From the NCBI GenBank assembly GCA_938039295.1, contig CALHUY010000027.1, forward strand, positions 1-20,471: DNA of 20,471 nt, in the 5' to 3' direction. The translations under genes were made by a program, and so were the position numbers. A model generated the notes under the pieces. That model saw nothing but the letters and a program-made list of their open reading frames with translations, was not told the DNA's origin and did no database searches. Positions 13,664 to 20,471 of the stretch are shown piece by piece. Source of the stretch: an uncultured Solobacterium sp. (GTDB taxonomy: Bacteria > Bacillota_I > Bacilli_A > Erysipelotrichales > Erysipelotrichaceae). Position 1 is the stretch's first letter. Every line of letters starts with the position of its first letter.

Positions 13664-14925
13664 ATCAAGCAGGACAGTATATTTTAGCGATTATTGTGCT
13701 TGTTTTCTTTTCGGGTCTTTTTTCGGCTATAGAAACAGCATATTCCGTAGCAAGTAAGATTCGCTTAAAAAATATGCATAGTGATGGCGAAGAGAAAGCA
13801 GGAGAAGTATTAAAGATTCTTGAAAACTTTGATCGCTTTTTAGTTACAGCTTTAATCGGTAATAACATTGTTAATATCGCTACTGCGACTGTAGGTACAT
13901 TGTTATTTACTTTGTGGCTTGGAGGAAATGGTCCAACTGTATCTACAATTGTGATAACGGTGATTGTATTACTCTTTGGTGAAATTACTCCTAAGTCTTT
14001 GGCAAAACAATTCCCTGAGAAGTTTGCGATTGCGACTGTTGGTTTTGTAAAGCTAGTGCAGTTACTACTCACACCATTTACGTGGTTGATGTTAGGTTGG
14101 CAATGGATTGTTAGTAAAGTTGTCCATATCGAAGAAGATGATTCCGATATCGCCGATGAATTAATTACGATGGTAGATGAGGCAGAAAAGGATGGAGACC
14201 TCGAAGAACATGAGTCTGACTTAATTTCTGCAGCCATCGAATTTAATGATTTAGAAGTAATGGATGTATTTACACCGCGTGTAGACATTATCGCGGTTGA
14301 TGTAAATGATTCAATTGAGAAGATTGAAGAAGTTTATCGTATGAATTCCTACTCACGTCTACCTGTGTATGAGTCTTCAATTGATCATATTATTGGTGTG
14401 ATTCACGAAAAGGATTTCTATGAATTGATTTATCGCAATAAAACTTCTGTGCGTAAGATTGTAAAACCTGTTGTTTATACAAGTCCAAACACAAAGATTT
14501 CTCAATTATTAAAGAAGCTACAAACAAATAAGACACATATGGCTGTTGTCCTAGATGAATTTGGTGGTACAGACGGTATTATTACTGTTGAAGATATCAT
14601 CGAAGAGCTAGTAGGTGAGATTTGGGATGAACACGATATTGTCGAAGAGTTCTATACAAAAATCAATGACACTACATACCTTATTAAGGGTGATGCTGAA
14701 GTGGATGATATGTTTGATCGTTTTGACATCGAAGATGATGATGAAGATGAAGGATATATCTCTGTCTCTGGTTGGGTGATTTATCGTCTTGGTCACATCC
14801 CTGAAGTTGGAGAATCATTTGATTATAAGAATCTGCATGTGACTGTTACAGAAGCAGACCAAAGAACTGTGTTACAGGTTAAAGTAACGATTCAAGAAAC
14901 AGAAACAGATAAAGAAGACGAGTAA
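13660..14925 (+). CDS. CNNM/CorC-family membrane protein (DUF21, two CBS, CorC_HlyC domains)
   Basis: The 421-residue protein has a CNNM (DUF21) membrane domain at about 1-155, with hydrophobic segments near 7-27, 59-87, 92-113 and 124-150 and the family motifs ETAYS (25-29) and GEITPKSLAKQFPE (107-120). Two CBS domains follow, at about 205-262 and 268-322 (EFGGTDGIITVEDIIEELVGEI is at 300-321 and is the best preserved stretch), then a CorC_HlyC domain at about 335-412. Relatives such as YhdP, MpfA and CorC export magnesium or help to resist high magnesium, with CBS domains sensing nucleotides. The old name hemolysin is misleading. The acidic patch EDDDEDE (358-364) is notable. Its own strong promoter and a long leader precede it; rsmE follows after 29 bases. 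Confidence 0.9.
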   Translation: MNQAGQYILAIIVLVFFSGLFSAIETAYSVASKIRLKNMHSDGEEKAGEVLKILENFDRFLVTALIGNNIVNIATATVGTLLFTLWLGGNGPTVSTIVITVIVLLFGEITPKSLAKQFPEKFAIATVGFVKLVQLLLTPFTWLMLGWQWIVSKVVHIEEDDSDIADELITMVDEAEKDGDLEEHESDLISAAIEFNDLEVMDVFTPRVDIIAVDVNDSIEKIEEVYRMNSYSRLPVYESSIDHIIGVIHEKDFYELIYRNKTSVRKIVKPVVYTSPNTKISQLLKKLQTNKTHMAVVLDEFGGTDGIITVEDIIEELVGEIWDEHDIVEEFYTKINDTTYLIKGDAEVDDMFDRFDIEDDDEDEGYISVSGWVIYRLGHIPEVGESFDYKNLHVTVTEADQRTVLQVKVTIQETETDKEDE

Positions 14926-14954
14926 TTCGTTTTCTTTTCGATTATGGAGGGGCT

Positions 14955-15686
14955 ATGCAACAATACTTCAGTGATACACCGCTAGTAGTAGGTCAAGAAT
15001 ACATCTTTACTAAAGACCAAGCACATCATGCTAAGAATGTTGTTCGTTTACATCACGAAAAGATTCGTTTGGTTTATGATGGAATTGGATATTTTGCGGA
15101 TGCTTACAGCAAAGGAAAAGACTTTGTGGCAATGGTCCTAGAGAAAGATGAGCGTATCAATGAGATTGGTGTTGAGGTAACACTTGCTATCGGACTGATT
15201 CGTAAGGAGAAGTTTGAGCTTGTATTACAGAAGGCTTGCGAACTTGGGGTAACACGTATTGTGCCATTTGAGTCAATGCGCTGTGTCGTACGTGCTAAAA
15301 AAGAAAAAGAAGATAAACAACAAGCACGTCGAATCGATATCTTACAAGAAGCTGCAGAGCAGTGTAAACGTAATCGTATACCTGAAATAACATCAATCGT
15401 GCAACTTAAAGATCTTGTGAAGTATCGTTCTGACATTAACGTACTTCCATATGAAAATGCCTACTCTAATTCTAAGTTTATGACAGAAGTGCTATCCCCA
15501 GGAAAGTCTATTACTTTTGTAATCGGTCCAGAAGGTGGTTTTGCGCCTGAGGAAGTAGAGTTTTTAAAGCAGAATGGATATGAAACCATCACACTTGGAA
15601 GACGTATTTTAAGAGCAGAAACAGCAGCGATGTATGCATGTGCTGTCATTAGTGAATTCAATGAAGCACATGAGAATACTTTGTAA
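14955..15686 (+). CDS. rsmE: 16S rRNA (uracil(1498)-N(3))-methyltransferase RsmE
   Basis: The 243-residue SPOUT-class enzyme would methylate N3 of U1498 in the decoding region of 16S rRNA. The N-terminal PUA-like RNA-binding domain covers about 1-70 (DQAHHAKNVVRL at 21-32). The C-terminal knotted SAM-binding domain shows EAAEQCKRNRIPEI (132-145), IGPEGGF (190-196) and LGRRILRAETAA (214-225), all family signatures. GGAGGGG lies before the ATG. It follows the CorC-type gene closely and precedes murE by 15 bases, so the three may share a transcript. It is the third rRNA methyltransferase in the window, after RsmB and RlmN. The length is normal. Confidence 0.96.
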   Translation: MQQYFSDTPLVVGQEYIFTKDQAHHAKNVVRLHHEKIRLVYDGIGYFADAYSKGKDFVAMVLEKDERINEIGVEVTLAIGLIRKEKFELVLQKACELGVTRIVPFESMRCVVRAKKEKEDKQQARRIDILQEAAEQCKRNRIPEITSIVQLKDLVKYRSDINVLPYENAYSNSKFMTEVLSPGKSITFVIGPEGGFAPEEVEFLKQNGYETITLGRRILRAETAAMYACAVISEFNEAHENTL

Positions 15687-15701
15687 TAAAGGGTAAGACA
15701 A

Positions 15702-17174
15702 ATGAAATTAACAGATTTTTTTGAAAATGTACCAGATATTGAAATTAAGAGTTTGATGGATGATAGTCGTAAGAAGCGACCAGACTCTATCTTTTTCTGC
15801 GTCAAGGGACTTGTTAGTGATGGACACGAACATATCGATGAGGCAATTGAAAACGGTGCTATTGTAATTGTACATAGCGAAGTATTAGAAAAATATCATT
15901 CTGATGTAACATACATTAAGGTTAAAGATGTTGTGCATGTCTTCAACCAAGTCGCAGATAGTTTCTATAACTATCCTAGCCATCACATGATGATGTATGG
16001 TGTTACAGGTACGAATGGCAAGTCCTCTGTAGCATGGATTATTCGTAATATCTTAAATCAAATTGAACCAACAGCGTATGTAGGTACAATTTCAATTGAG
16101 TATAACAATGTAAAACTGCCACCACTTGTCGCATCTCCAAATATTGATGAAGTACATGGTATTTTAAGAGACATGGTTGATGCAGGTATTAAAAACTGTG
16201 CATATGAAGTTTCATCTATCGCAATCGATCAAGGAAGATTAGATGCGATAGACTTTGATGTTGCAATCTTTACAAACTTAACCCATGATCACTTAGATTA
16301 TCATGGTACGATGACAAATTACTTTAATGCGAAAAAGAAGTTTTTTGATCAACTAAAAGAAGAGGCGATTGCGATTATAAATGTGGATGATCCTAGTGGT
16401 ATGAAGATTGTACAAGATACACAAGCGAAGGTATTCACCTATGGCATTGATCACGAGGCGGATTATCGTGTAACGGATTATCATTTGCTTAAGGACAGCA
16501 CACGTTTTACCTTACGTGTGAATGAAAAAGATTACCGTCTAGAGACAAATCTCATTGCACGCTTTAATATCTATAACCTTGTGGCTGCGATTGCGGCTAT
16601 ACACCAGAAGGGTATCGCTATGGAGGATATCGCAAATTACATTCAACACTTAAACCAAATAGAAGGTAGAATGGAGCGTATCCAAGATGGCCAGCCATTT
16701 AGTTTAATCGTGGACTTTGCGCATACTGCGGATGGTATTGAGAAGGTATGCCAATACGCATCTTCTATCACTCCTAAGGATTGTCGTATCATCGCAATTA
16801 CTGGTAGTGCAGGTAAACGTGATACTGCCAAGCGTCCGATATTTGGTGAGATATTAGACCGCTATTGTGATATGATAATTCTAACGGAAGATGACTCACG
16901 TGGCGAAAATGTACGTGAAATCGCAGAAGATATTGCGAAGGGAATACATCATAAAAATTATGTGATTATCGAAGATCGCTATGATGCGATTCGACAATCA
17001 GTTGAACTATGTTCTGAAGGAGATACCATTTTGGTATTAGGAAAAGGCAACGAAAAGTTCATTGCACGTGAATTCGGACGTGAACCATATGAAGGTGATG
17101 ATGTCATCTGCCATGAGGTATTAAAGAAATATTATTTTGGTGATGAAGGAGGACTACTATATGAAACCGAGTAA
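15702..17174 (+). CDS. murE: UDP-N-acetylmuramoyl-tripeptide synthetase MurE
   Basis: The 490-residue Mur ligase adds the third amino acid to UDP-MurNAc-L-Ala-D-Glu in peptidoglycan synthesis. Domain 1 is about 1-95. The ATPase domain has the P-loop GVTGTNGKSS (100-109), TNLTHDHLDYHGT (191-203) and the AKKKFF segment (210-215) with the lysine expected to be carbamylated. Domain 3 starts near 335 with DFAHTADG and GSAGKRD (368-374). The specificity motif that reads DNPR in diaminopimelate enzymes and DNPA in some lysine enzymes is DDSR here (397-400), and the usual GKGHE is GKGNE (447-451). The third amino acid (lysine, ornithine or diaminopimelate) is therefore uncertain. AAGGGTAAG precedes the ATG. 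Its last 14 bases overlap deoC, and its tail encodes the deoC ribosome site. Confidence 0.93.
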   Translation: MKLTDFFENVPDIEIKSLMDDSRKKRPDSIFFCVKGLVSDGHEHIDEAIENGAIVIVHSEVLEKYHSDVTYIKVKDVVHVFNQVADSFYNYPSHHMMMYGVTGTNGKSSVAWIIRNILNQIEPTAYVGTISIEYNNVKLPPLVASPNIDEVHGILRDMVDAGIKNCAYEVSSIAIDQGRLDAIDFDVAIFTNLTHDHLDYHGTMTNYFNAKKKFFDQLKEEAIAIINVDDPSGMKIVQDTQAKVFTYGIDHEADYRVTDYHLLKDSTRFTLRVNEKDYRLETNLIARFNIYNLVAAIAAIHQKGIAMEDIANYIQHLNQIEGRMERIQDGQPFSLIVDFAHTADGIEKVCQYASSITPKDCRIIAITGSAGKRDTAKRPIFGEILDRYCDMIILTEDDSRGENVREIAEDIAKGIHHKNYVIIEDRYDAIRQSVELCSEGDTILVLGKGNEKFIAREFGREPYEGDDVICHEVLKKYYFGDEGGLLYETE

Positions 17175-17802
17175 GTATATCGACCATACAATTTTAAAAC
17201 CTAACGCAACAAGCGACCAAATTATTAAGTTATGTGAAGAAGCGGTCGCAAATGATTTTGCGTCAGTTTGTATCAACCCATGTTGGATTCCAACAGCCAA
17301 GGTAGCATTAGCAGGTTCTGATGTAAAACTTTGTGTTGTAGTAGGTTTCCCATTAGGTGCAATGACTACAGAAGCTAAAGTCTTTGAGACAAAGGATGCA
17401 ATTGAAAAAGGTGCTCAAGAAGTAGATATGGTAATCAACATTGGTAAGCTAAAAGACCATGATGATATCTATGTAACTAACGAAATTCGTCAGATTAAGA
17501 ATGCTTGTGGTAATGTAACACTTAAGGTTATTATCGAAACATGTCTTTTAACAGACGAAGAAAAGGTACGTGCATGTAAGAATGCGGAAGCAGCTGGTGC
17601 TGACTTCGTTAAGACATCTACTGGTTTTTCAACAGGTGGCGCAACAGTTGAAGATGTAAAACTTATGAAGGAAACTGTTGGTGATCGTCTAAAGGTAAAG
17701 GCTTCTGGTGGTGTTCGTACAAAGGAAGACTTTAAGGCTATGGTAGAAGCTGGTGCAGAGCGTATTGGAGCCTCTGCTGGTGTTGAATTAATTAAAGAAT
17801 AA
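17161..17802 (+). CDS. deoC: deoxyribose-phosphate aldolase DeoC
   Basis: The 213-residue class I aldolase cleaves 2-deoxyribose 5-phosphate to glyceraldehyde 3-phosphate and acetaldehyde, in deoxynucleoside breakdown. The TIM barrel has EVDMVINIG (87-95, with Asp89), the Schiff-base Lys151 in DFVKTSTGF, Lys180 in KVKASGG (178-184), and a phosphate-binding end RIGASAG. The start is ATG 17161, eight bases after AAGGAGG at 17146-17152; a longer reading from 17137 would place that site inside the gene. The coding region overlaps murE by 14 bases although the pathways are unrelated. None of the usual deo operon partners is adjacent. Confidence 0.97.
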   Translation: MKPSKYIDHTILKPNATSDQIIKLCEEAVANDFASVCINPCWIPTAKVALAGSDVKLCVVVGFPLGAMTTEAKVFETKDAIEKGAQEVDMVINIGKLKDHDDIYVTNEIRQIKNACGNVTLKVIIETCLLTDEEKVRACKNAEAAGADFVKTSTGFSTGGATVEDVKLMKETVGDRLKVKASGGVRTKEDFKAMVEAGAERIGASAGVELIKE

Positions 17803-17828
17803 TTGATATTCACAAAGTAAATAAATAC

Positions 17829-17868
17829 AAAAGCAGCTATTTTTCTAAACGAATATATATCTGCTTTT
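17829..17868 (+). terminator. possible terminator hairpin after deoC
   Basis: AAAAGCAG (17829-17836) and CTGCTTTT (17861-17868) form a perfect 8-bp stem, but the 24-base loop is long. It lies 27 bases after the deoC stop. The rest of the 190-base gap to rpsU holds nothing else recognised apart from the rpsU promoter. Confidence 0.45.
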
Positions 17869-17928
17869 ATATGTAAAAAATGAGATTGATTTAGAATAAA
17901 AAACCTATGGAATAATCATATAAATATC

Positions 17929-17957
17929 TTGCAATGATTTAAGGGATTTGGTATGAT
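17929..17957 (+). promoter_or_regulatory. promoter of rpsU
   Basis: TTGCAA at 17929-17934, 17-base spacer, TATGAT at 17952-17957, preceded by TGG as an extended -10. The leader of about 29 bases contains the AAAGGGGGG ribosome site. Confidence 0.78.
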
Positions 17958-17992
17958 ACTAATGCTTTATTAAAGAGAAAGGGGGGTTAGGA

Positions 17993-18175
17993 ATGTCTAG
18001 AGTCGTCCTCAAGGAAAATGAGAATTTGGATGATGCGCTACGCCGTTTCAAGCGTCAGGTATCCCGCAATGGAACCCTCGCCGAAGCTCGTAAGAGAGAG
18101 TACTACGTTAAGCCTGGTGTTAAGAGAAAGCTTAAGATCGAAGCTGCTCGTAAAGCGAGAAGAAGAGGAAAATAA
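17993..18175 (+). CDS. rpsU: 30S ribosomal protein S21 (bS21)
   Basis: The 60-residue, strongly basic protein starts MSRVVLKENENLDDALRRFK and continues VSRNGTLAEARKREYYVKPG, the bS21 pattern, with an Arg/Lys-rich tail KARRRGK. It sits at the neck and platform of the 30S subunit near the anti-Shine-Dalgarno sequence. It is a single-gene unit with its own promoter and terminator. The usual partner yqeY is not adjacent. A second open frame over the same bases is a shadow. Confidence 0.97.
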   Translation: MSRVVLKENENLDDALRRFKRQVSRNGTLAEARKREYYVKPGVKRKLKIEAARKARRRGK

Positions 18176-18202
18176 GAAGTGCGTATGCATTTCTTTTTTT
18201 TT
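18174..18202 (+). terminator. rho-independent terminator of rpsU
   Basis: AAGAAGTGC, loop GTAT, GCATTTCTT (9 bp with one G-T pair), ending in nine T at 18194-18202. The stem begins inside the stop codon. Confidence 0.92.
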
Positions 18203-18230
18203 ATAATTTTGAGCTATCTTGTTTTGAGTT

Positions 18231-18239
18231 TGTTATAAT
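18231..18239 (+). promoter_or_regulatory. extended -10 promoter of the MBL-fold gene
   Basis: TGTTATAAT is identical to the -10 element before yceD (1352-1360). The only -35 candidate, TTGAGC at 18209-18214, has a long 19-base spacer. The predicted leader is about 60 bases with AAAAGGTGAT before the ATG. Confidence 0.6.
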
Positions 18240-18305
18240 TAACTTGCGACTAGTTTCTAACCACAAAATATAATTAGAGTTTCTTTAGAAAAAAGGTGAT
18301 TAAGC

Positions 18306-19181
18306 ATGTCTAAGAACGATTCAAAGTTTCAGGTGAAGTTTATGTCTTTTATGTTTAAAGGCAAGGAAATCTTCAAACCTCTAAACACTGGTTTTATCGA
18401 CGACAGAGTAAGTTGTATCAGAGAGTATGTAGCTAATATATATTTCTACACAAAGGATGGTCACACTATCATGATTGATGCAGGGTATAACTATGATCGA
18501 CTTGCAGAGAAGATGCAGTGGGTTCATATCAATCCAAAAGAGATAAAAGAAATTCTTGTCACCCATCAAGATACAGACCATGTAGGTGCAATTGAACAAG
18601 GTAGTGATGAACTTTTTAGCGATGCGACAATCTATATCGGAAAAGTAGAGAATGAATACCTAGAAGGTCATAAGCATCGTAAAGTATTCTGGGGTTTAAC
18701 GACATTACCACAGGTCATTATTGATAATCCTAAGATACTCATTGAAGATGGACAGATATTCTACATTGGTAATATTAAGATTGAAGCGTTTTTAGTACCT
18801 GGGCATACCTGGGGACATCTAGTGTATCTTGTTGATGATTCTTATCTTTTTACAGGAGATACAATTTGGTTTGGTGCTGATGGTGGTTATGCATTTTTAA
18901 ATACTCTTGCGGAAGATCGAAAACTGCAATGTCAATCATTACAAAGACTCAAAGAGATACTTGAAAAACGTAATCTACAACTAAAGATTATTACAGGACA
19001 TACAGGATGGACTGATGATTTTGCCTTTGCGTTTGCACATATTGATGAAATCTGTAATTCACTTCGAAGAAAACCGAAAGTACATGATCCAAAAGCACCG
19101 TATGATGGTTTTGATGAAAGTGAGGACACAGAAGAAAACGCAAGAGGTGGATATCTTGCGCAATGTTATAAGTCTATATAA
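18306..19181 (+). CDS. MBL-fold metallohydrolase (HxDxDH variant)
   Basis: The 291-residue protein has the metallo-beta-lactamase fold. The metal motif normally HxHxDH reads HQDTDH (87-92), so the second histidine is Asp89; Asp91 and His92 are kept. Further ligands are His167 or His171 in GHTWGH (166-171), Asp185 in FTGDT, and His232 in TGHTGW. The HQDxDH form also occurs in YflN-like members, so it is a known subgroup and not decay. The substrate is unknown; glyoxalase II-like or lactonase-like activities are typical guesses. There is no signal peptide. It forms its own unit, with an extended -10 promoter and a terminator shared with the convergent lipoprotein gene. Confidence 0.86.
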   Translation: MSKNDSKFQVKFMSFMFKGKEIFKPLNTGFIDDRVSCIREYVANIYFYTKDGHTIMIDAGYNYDRLAEKMQWVHINPKEIKEILVTHQDTDHVGAIEQGSDELFSDATIYIGKVENEYLEGHKHRKVFWGLTTLPQVIIDNPKILIEDGQIFYIGNIKIEAFLVPGHTWGHLVYLVDDSYLFTGDTIWFGADGGYAFLNTLAEDRKLQCQSLQRLKEILEKRNLQLKIITGHTGWTDDFAFAFAHIDEICNSLRRKPKVHDPKAPYDGFDESEDTEENARGGYLAQCYKSI

Positions 19182-19185
19182 AACA

Positions 19186-19207
19186 AAACTCCGGATATCC
19201 GGAGTTT
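19186..19207. terminator. bidirectional palindromic terminator
   Basis: A perfect 22-base palindrome whose half is AAACTCCGGAT. It lies five bases after the MBL stop and overlaps the stop codon of the convergent lipoprotein gene by two bases. T-rich tails are present in both directions, the better one on the minus strand (TTTTGTTTT). Confidence 0.85.
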
Positions 19208-19823
19208 ATTTGTCTAATAATTCATTTAGTAATTTCTTATATTCTTCAATCTGTTCTTCTGTAATCTGAACGGTATGTGCATCATAGTCAAAACTTAACA
19301 TGAAGTCTACAACCTTACCATCACGAATCACACCGACATAAGGAACATAAATCTTGTTAGTACCATCGCCAGATACATCACCAAGTAACTCTTGGAGCTT
19401 TACGTATGTTGGATTATTTTCATTACGTAGGTCACTTTCTTTTGTGTTTTCTGGACGTACGTTTACATACTTAATCTTCACATTTTTTTGAATAGCGATA
19501 TCGTTTAAGATAGGCATTAAATCTTGGCACCAAGGACAATCGCGGAAGCCTAAGAATACAATGTGACTTTCTTTATTTTCAAAGTAGGAAACAACATCTT
19601 CCATTGTGGTTTTTTCAAATGGAGTATTTTTTGCAGCCAGTAATTCTTCGTATAGTTTAGCTTTATCTTCACGGGATTCACATTCTGAAAATGCTGCACA
19701 TCCACCAGAATTCTCATTTGTGCTTGATGTGCTAGTATTTGTAGTACTAGATGAATTCGCTGTCTGTTTTGTGCATCCAGCCAATAACATTAAACTTAAT
19801 AGAAAAGCTAGTCTTTTTTTCAT
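19206..19823 (-). CDS. thioredoxin-fold lipoprotein with CPWC motif
   Basis: The 205-residue precursor has a lipoprotein signal: positive start MKKR, hydrophobic segment to 14, and lipobox LAGC with Cys17 as the lipidated residue. A Ser/Thr/Asn-rich linker (about 18-40) follows, with GGC at 40-42 and a further Cys48. The thioredoxin-like domain covers about 70-205: strand HIVFLGF, redox pair Cys96-Pro-Trp-Cys99, and VPYVGVI with the cis-proline expected opposite the active site. It is likely a membrane-anchored thiol oxidoreductase or a bacteriocin-transport-accessory-like protein on the outer face; the partner is unknown. The extra cysteines Cys42 and Cys48 could act as a second pair. AAAAGGAG at 19833-19840 gives the start, and a divergent promoter region separates it from phoH. 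Confidence 0.87.
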   Translation of the reverse strand: MKKRLAFLLSLMLLAGCTKQTANSSSTTNTSTSSTNENSGGCAAFSECESREDKAKLYEELLAAKNTPFEKTTMEDVVSYFENKESHIVFLGFRDCPWCQDLMPILNDIAIQKNVKIKYVNVRPENTKESDLRNENNPTYVKLQELLGDVSGDGTNKIYVPYVGVIRDGKVVDFMLSFDYDAHTVQITEEQIEEYKKLLNELLDK

Positions 19824-19850
19824 TTTGGAAAGCTCCTTTTGTATTACAGT

Positions 19851-19880
19851 AGTTTAGCACAAAATCAAACTGAGCGTAAA
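19851..19880 (-). promoter_or_regulatory. promoter of the thioredoxin-fold lipoprotein
   Basis: On the minus strand, TTTACG (19875-19880), 18-base spacer, TAAACT (19851-19856), preceded by TGC as an extended -10. Confidence 0.55.
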
Positions 19881-19903
19881 ACATTTCTAAATATGAATAT
19901 ACC

Positions 19904-19912
19904 TGTTAAAAT
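19904..19912 (+). promoter_or_regulatory. extended -10 promoter of phoH
   Basis: TGTTAAAAT, 23 bases before the TTG start of phoH. A poor -35, TTTCTA, is at 19884-19889 with a 17-base spacer. It lies back to back with the minus-strand promoter at 19851-19880. Confidence 0.5.
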
Positions 19913-19935
19913 ATTGTTACTAAGGAGACATTAAT

Positions 19936-20471
19936 TTGGAAAATATAAAATCAATTCACTTAGATGGAATGAAAGAACAGATTGCAATGAATATCATAGG
20001 CAATCATGATAGAAACCTGATTGTTTTAAGTTCACAATTTGAAAAAGATATTTCGTATCGAGATAATACATTCTTCGTTAGAAACTGTAGTGATGAAGAA
20101 CTAGAGCTTATCAAGCGTATTTTAGCAGCATTAATGACGCTTGCAGAGCAGAATAAAGTAATTAGTGAACAAGATGTTATTTATGCTAGTCGTTTGCTAG
20201 CGAAGGAACAGACGATTGACTTTACGTCAATGAGTTCAGAAATTATTGGAAGAACGATGAGTGGGAAAGCAATTGTACCAAAGACATTAGGACAATATGC
20301 TTTTGCCAAAGCGATGGATAATGCAGCGGTAGTATTTGCGATAGGTCCTGCTGGTACTGGTAAAACATTCTTAGCAGTCACAAAGGCGGTTAGTGCACTC
20401 AAAAAGGGTGATGTAAAGCGTATCGTTCTGACACGTCCTGCCGTAGAAGCGGGGGAAAGCCTAGGCTTTTT
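19936..20471 (+). CDS. PhoH-family ATPase (PhoL type), 5' part only
   Basis: The TTG at 19936 lies eight bases after AAGGAG at 19922-19927 and opens a frame of 178 codons running off the right edge. The N-terminal part (about 1-95) resembles the KH-like region of PhoH/PhoL proteins. The segment GRTMSGKAIVPKTLGQ (about 103-118) and the Walker A GPAGTGKTFLAV (about 137-148), followed by LTRPAVEAGE (about 165-174), are strong family signatures. Members are predicted ATPases or RNA helicase-like proteins, commonly next to ybeY and linked to ribosome and RNA quality control. ybeY would be expected just beyond the window. The Walker B part is outside the window. Confidence 0.93.
   Translation, partial: MENIKSIHLDGMKEQIAMNIIGNHDRNLIVLSSQFEKDISYRDNTFFVRNCSDEELELIKRILAALMTLAEQNKVISEQDVIYASRLLAKEQTIDFTSMSSEIIGRTMSGKAIVPKTLGQYAFAKAMDNAAVVFAIGPAGTGKTFLAVTKAVSALKKGDVKRIVLTRPAVEAGESLGF

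Noticed and set aside
13665..14288. A 207-codon open frame on the minus strand opposite the CorC-type gene
   Set aside because: It is the antisense shadow of a well-supported gene, is Ser-rich with no domain, and has no ribosome site.
18381..18599. Loss of a histidine in the MBL metal motif as a sign of inactivation
   Set aside because: HQDxDH is found in active-looking YflN-like members and all other ligands are present, so it is a known subgroup.
1..20471. Mobile element, CRISPR, phage or toxin-antitoxin system
   Set aside because: No transposase, integrase, long direct repeat or spacer array, and no toxin-antitoxin pair; the gene content is core chromosome.

Overview
The window is an AT-rich, densely packed stretch of a Gram-positive (Bacillota) chromosome. 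Strong Shine-Dalgarno sequences (AAGGAGG type), extended -10 promoters, a PASTA-domain Ser/Thr kinase with its PP2C phosphatase, FtsA/FtsZ, PhoH and low-GC codon use fit Bacillota. Protein character (a FtsA-like protein with no recognisable nucleotide motifs, a cysteine-free L32, an unusual MurE motif) suggests Erysipelotrichia, but that placement is inferred from memory of families and not tested. There is no mobile element, CRISPR array, tRNA or rRNA.

Layout. Positions 1-2100: the 5' part of tmcAL (minus strand) diverges from an alpha/beta-hydrolase; then yceD (DUF177) and rpmF. Positions 2100-2900: a free-standing, AT-richer SAM methyltransferase between two terminators. Positions 2900-9850: a tightly linked run rsmB - rlmN - prpC/stp - prkC - rsgA - rpe - thiamine pyrophosphokinase, several pairs overlapping, closed by a bidirectional terminator shared with the convergent rpmB. 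This order matches the yloM-yloN-prpC-prkC-cpgA-rpe-yloS-rpmB region of Bacillus subtilis. It joins rRNA modification, ribosome assembly and cell-wall sensing by phosphorylation.

Positions 10065-12700: a promoter region and a two-gene ftsA-ftsZ operon, with none of the usual division and cell wall (dcw) genes beside it here. Positions 12700-14930: a Nudix-like protein with an altered catalytic box, a 73-residue zinc-ribbon protein, and a CNNM/CorC membrane protein preceded by a possible 24-codon leader ORF. Positions 14955-17800: rsmE - murE - deoC, closely packed. Positions 17900-20471: rpsU, an MBL-fold hydrolase, a convergent thioredoxin-fold lipoprotein, and the 5' part of phoH.

Most is ordinary housekeeping. 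The strongest second-look item is the FtsA-like protein at 10292-11554: it keeps the family's overall layout and a possible membrane-binding C-terminal helix, but both phosphate-binding motifs of the actin fold are replaced. Other leads are a possible leaderless rlmN transcript, the leader ORF before the CorC-type gene, the zinc-free L32, and a recurring promoter type with an extended -10 and, in four cases, a TTGC -35.
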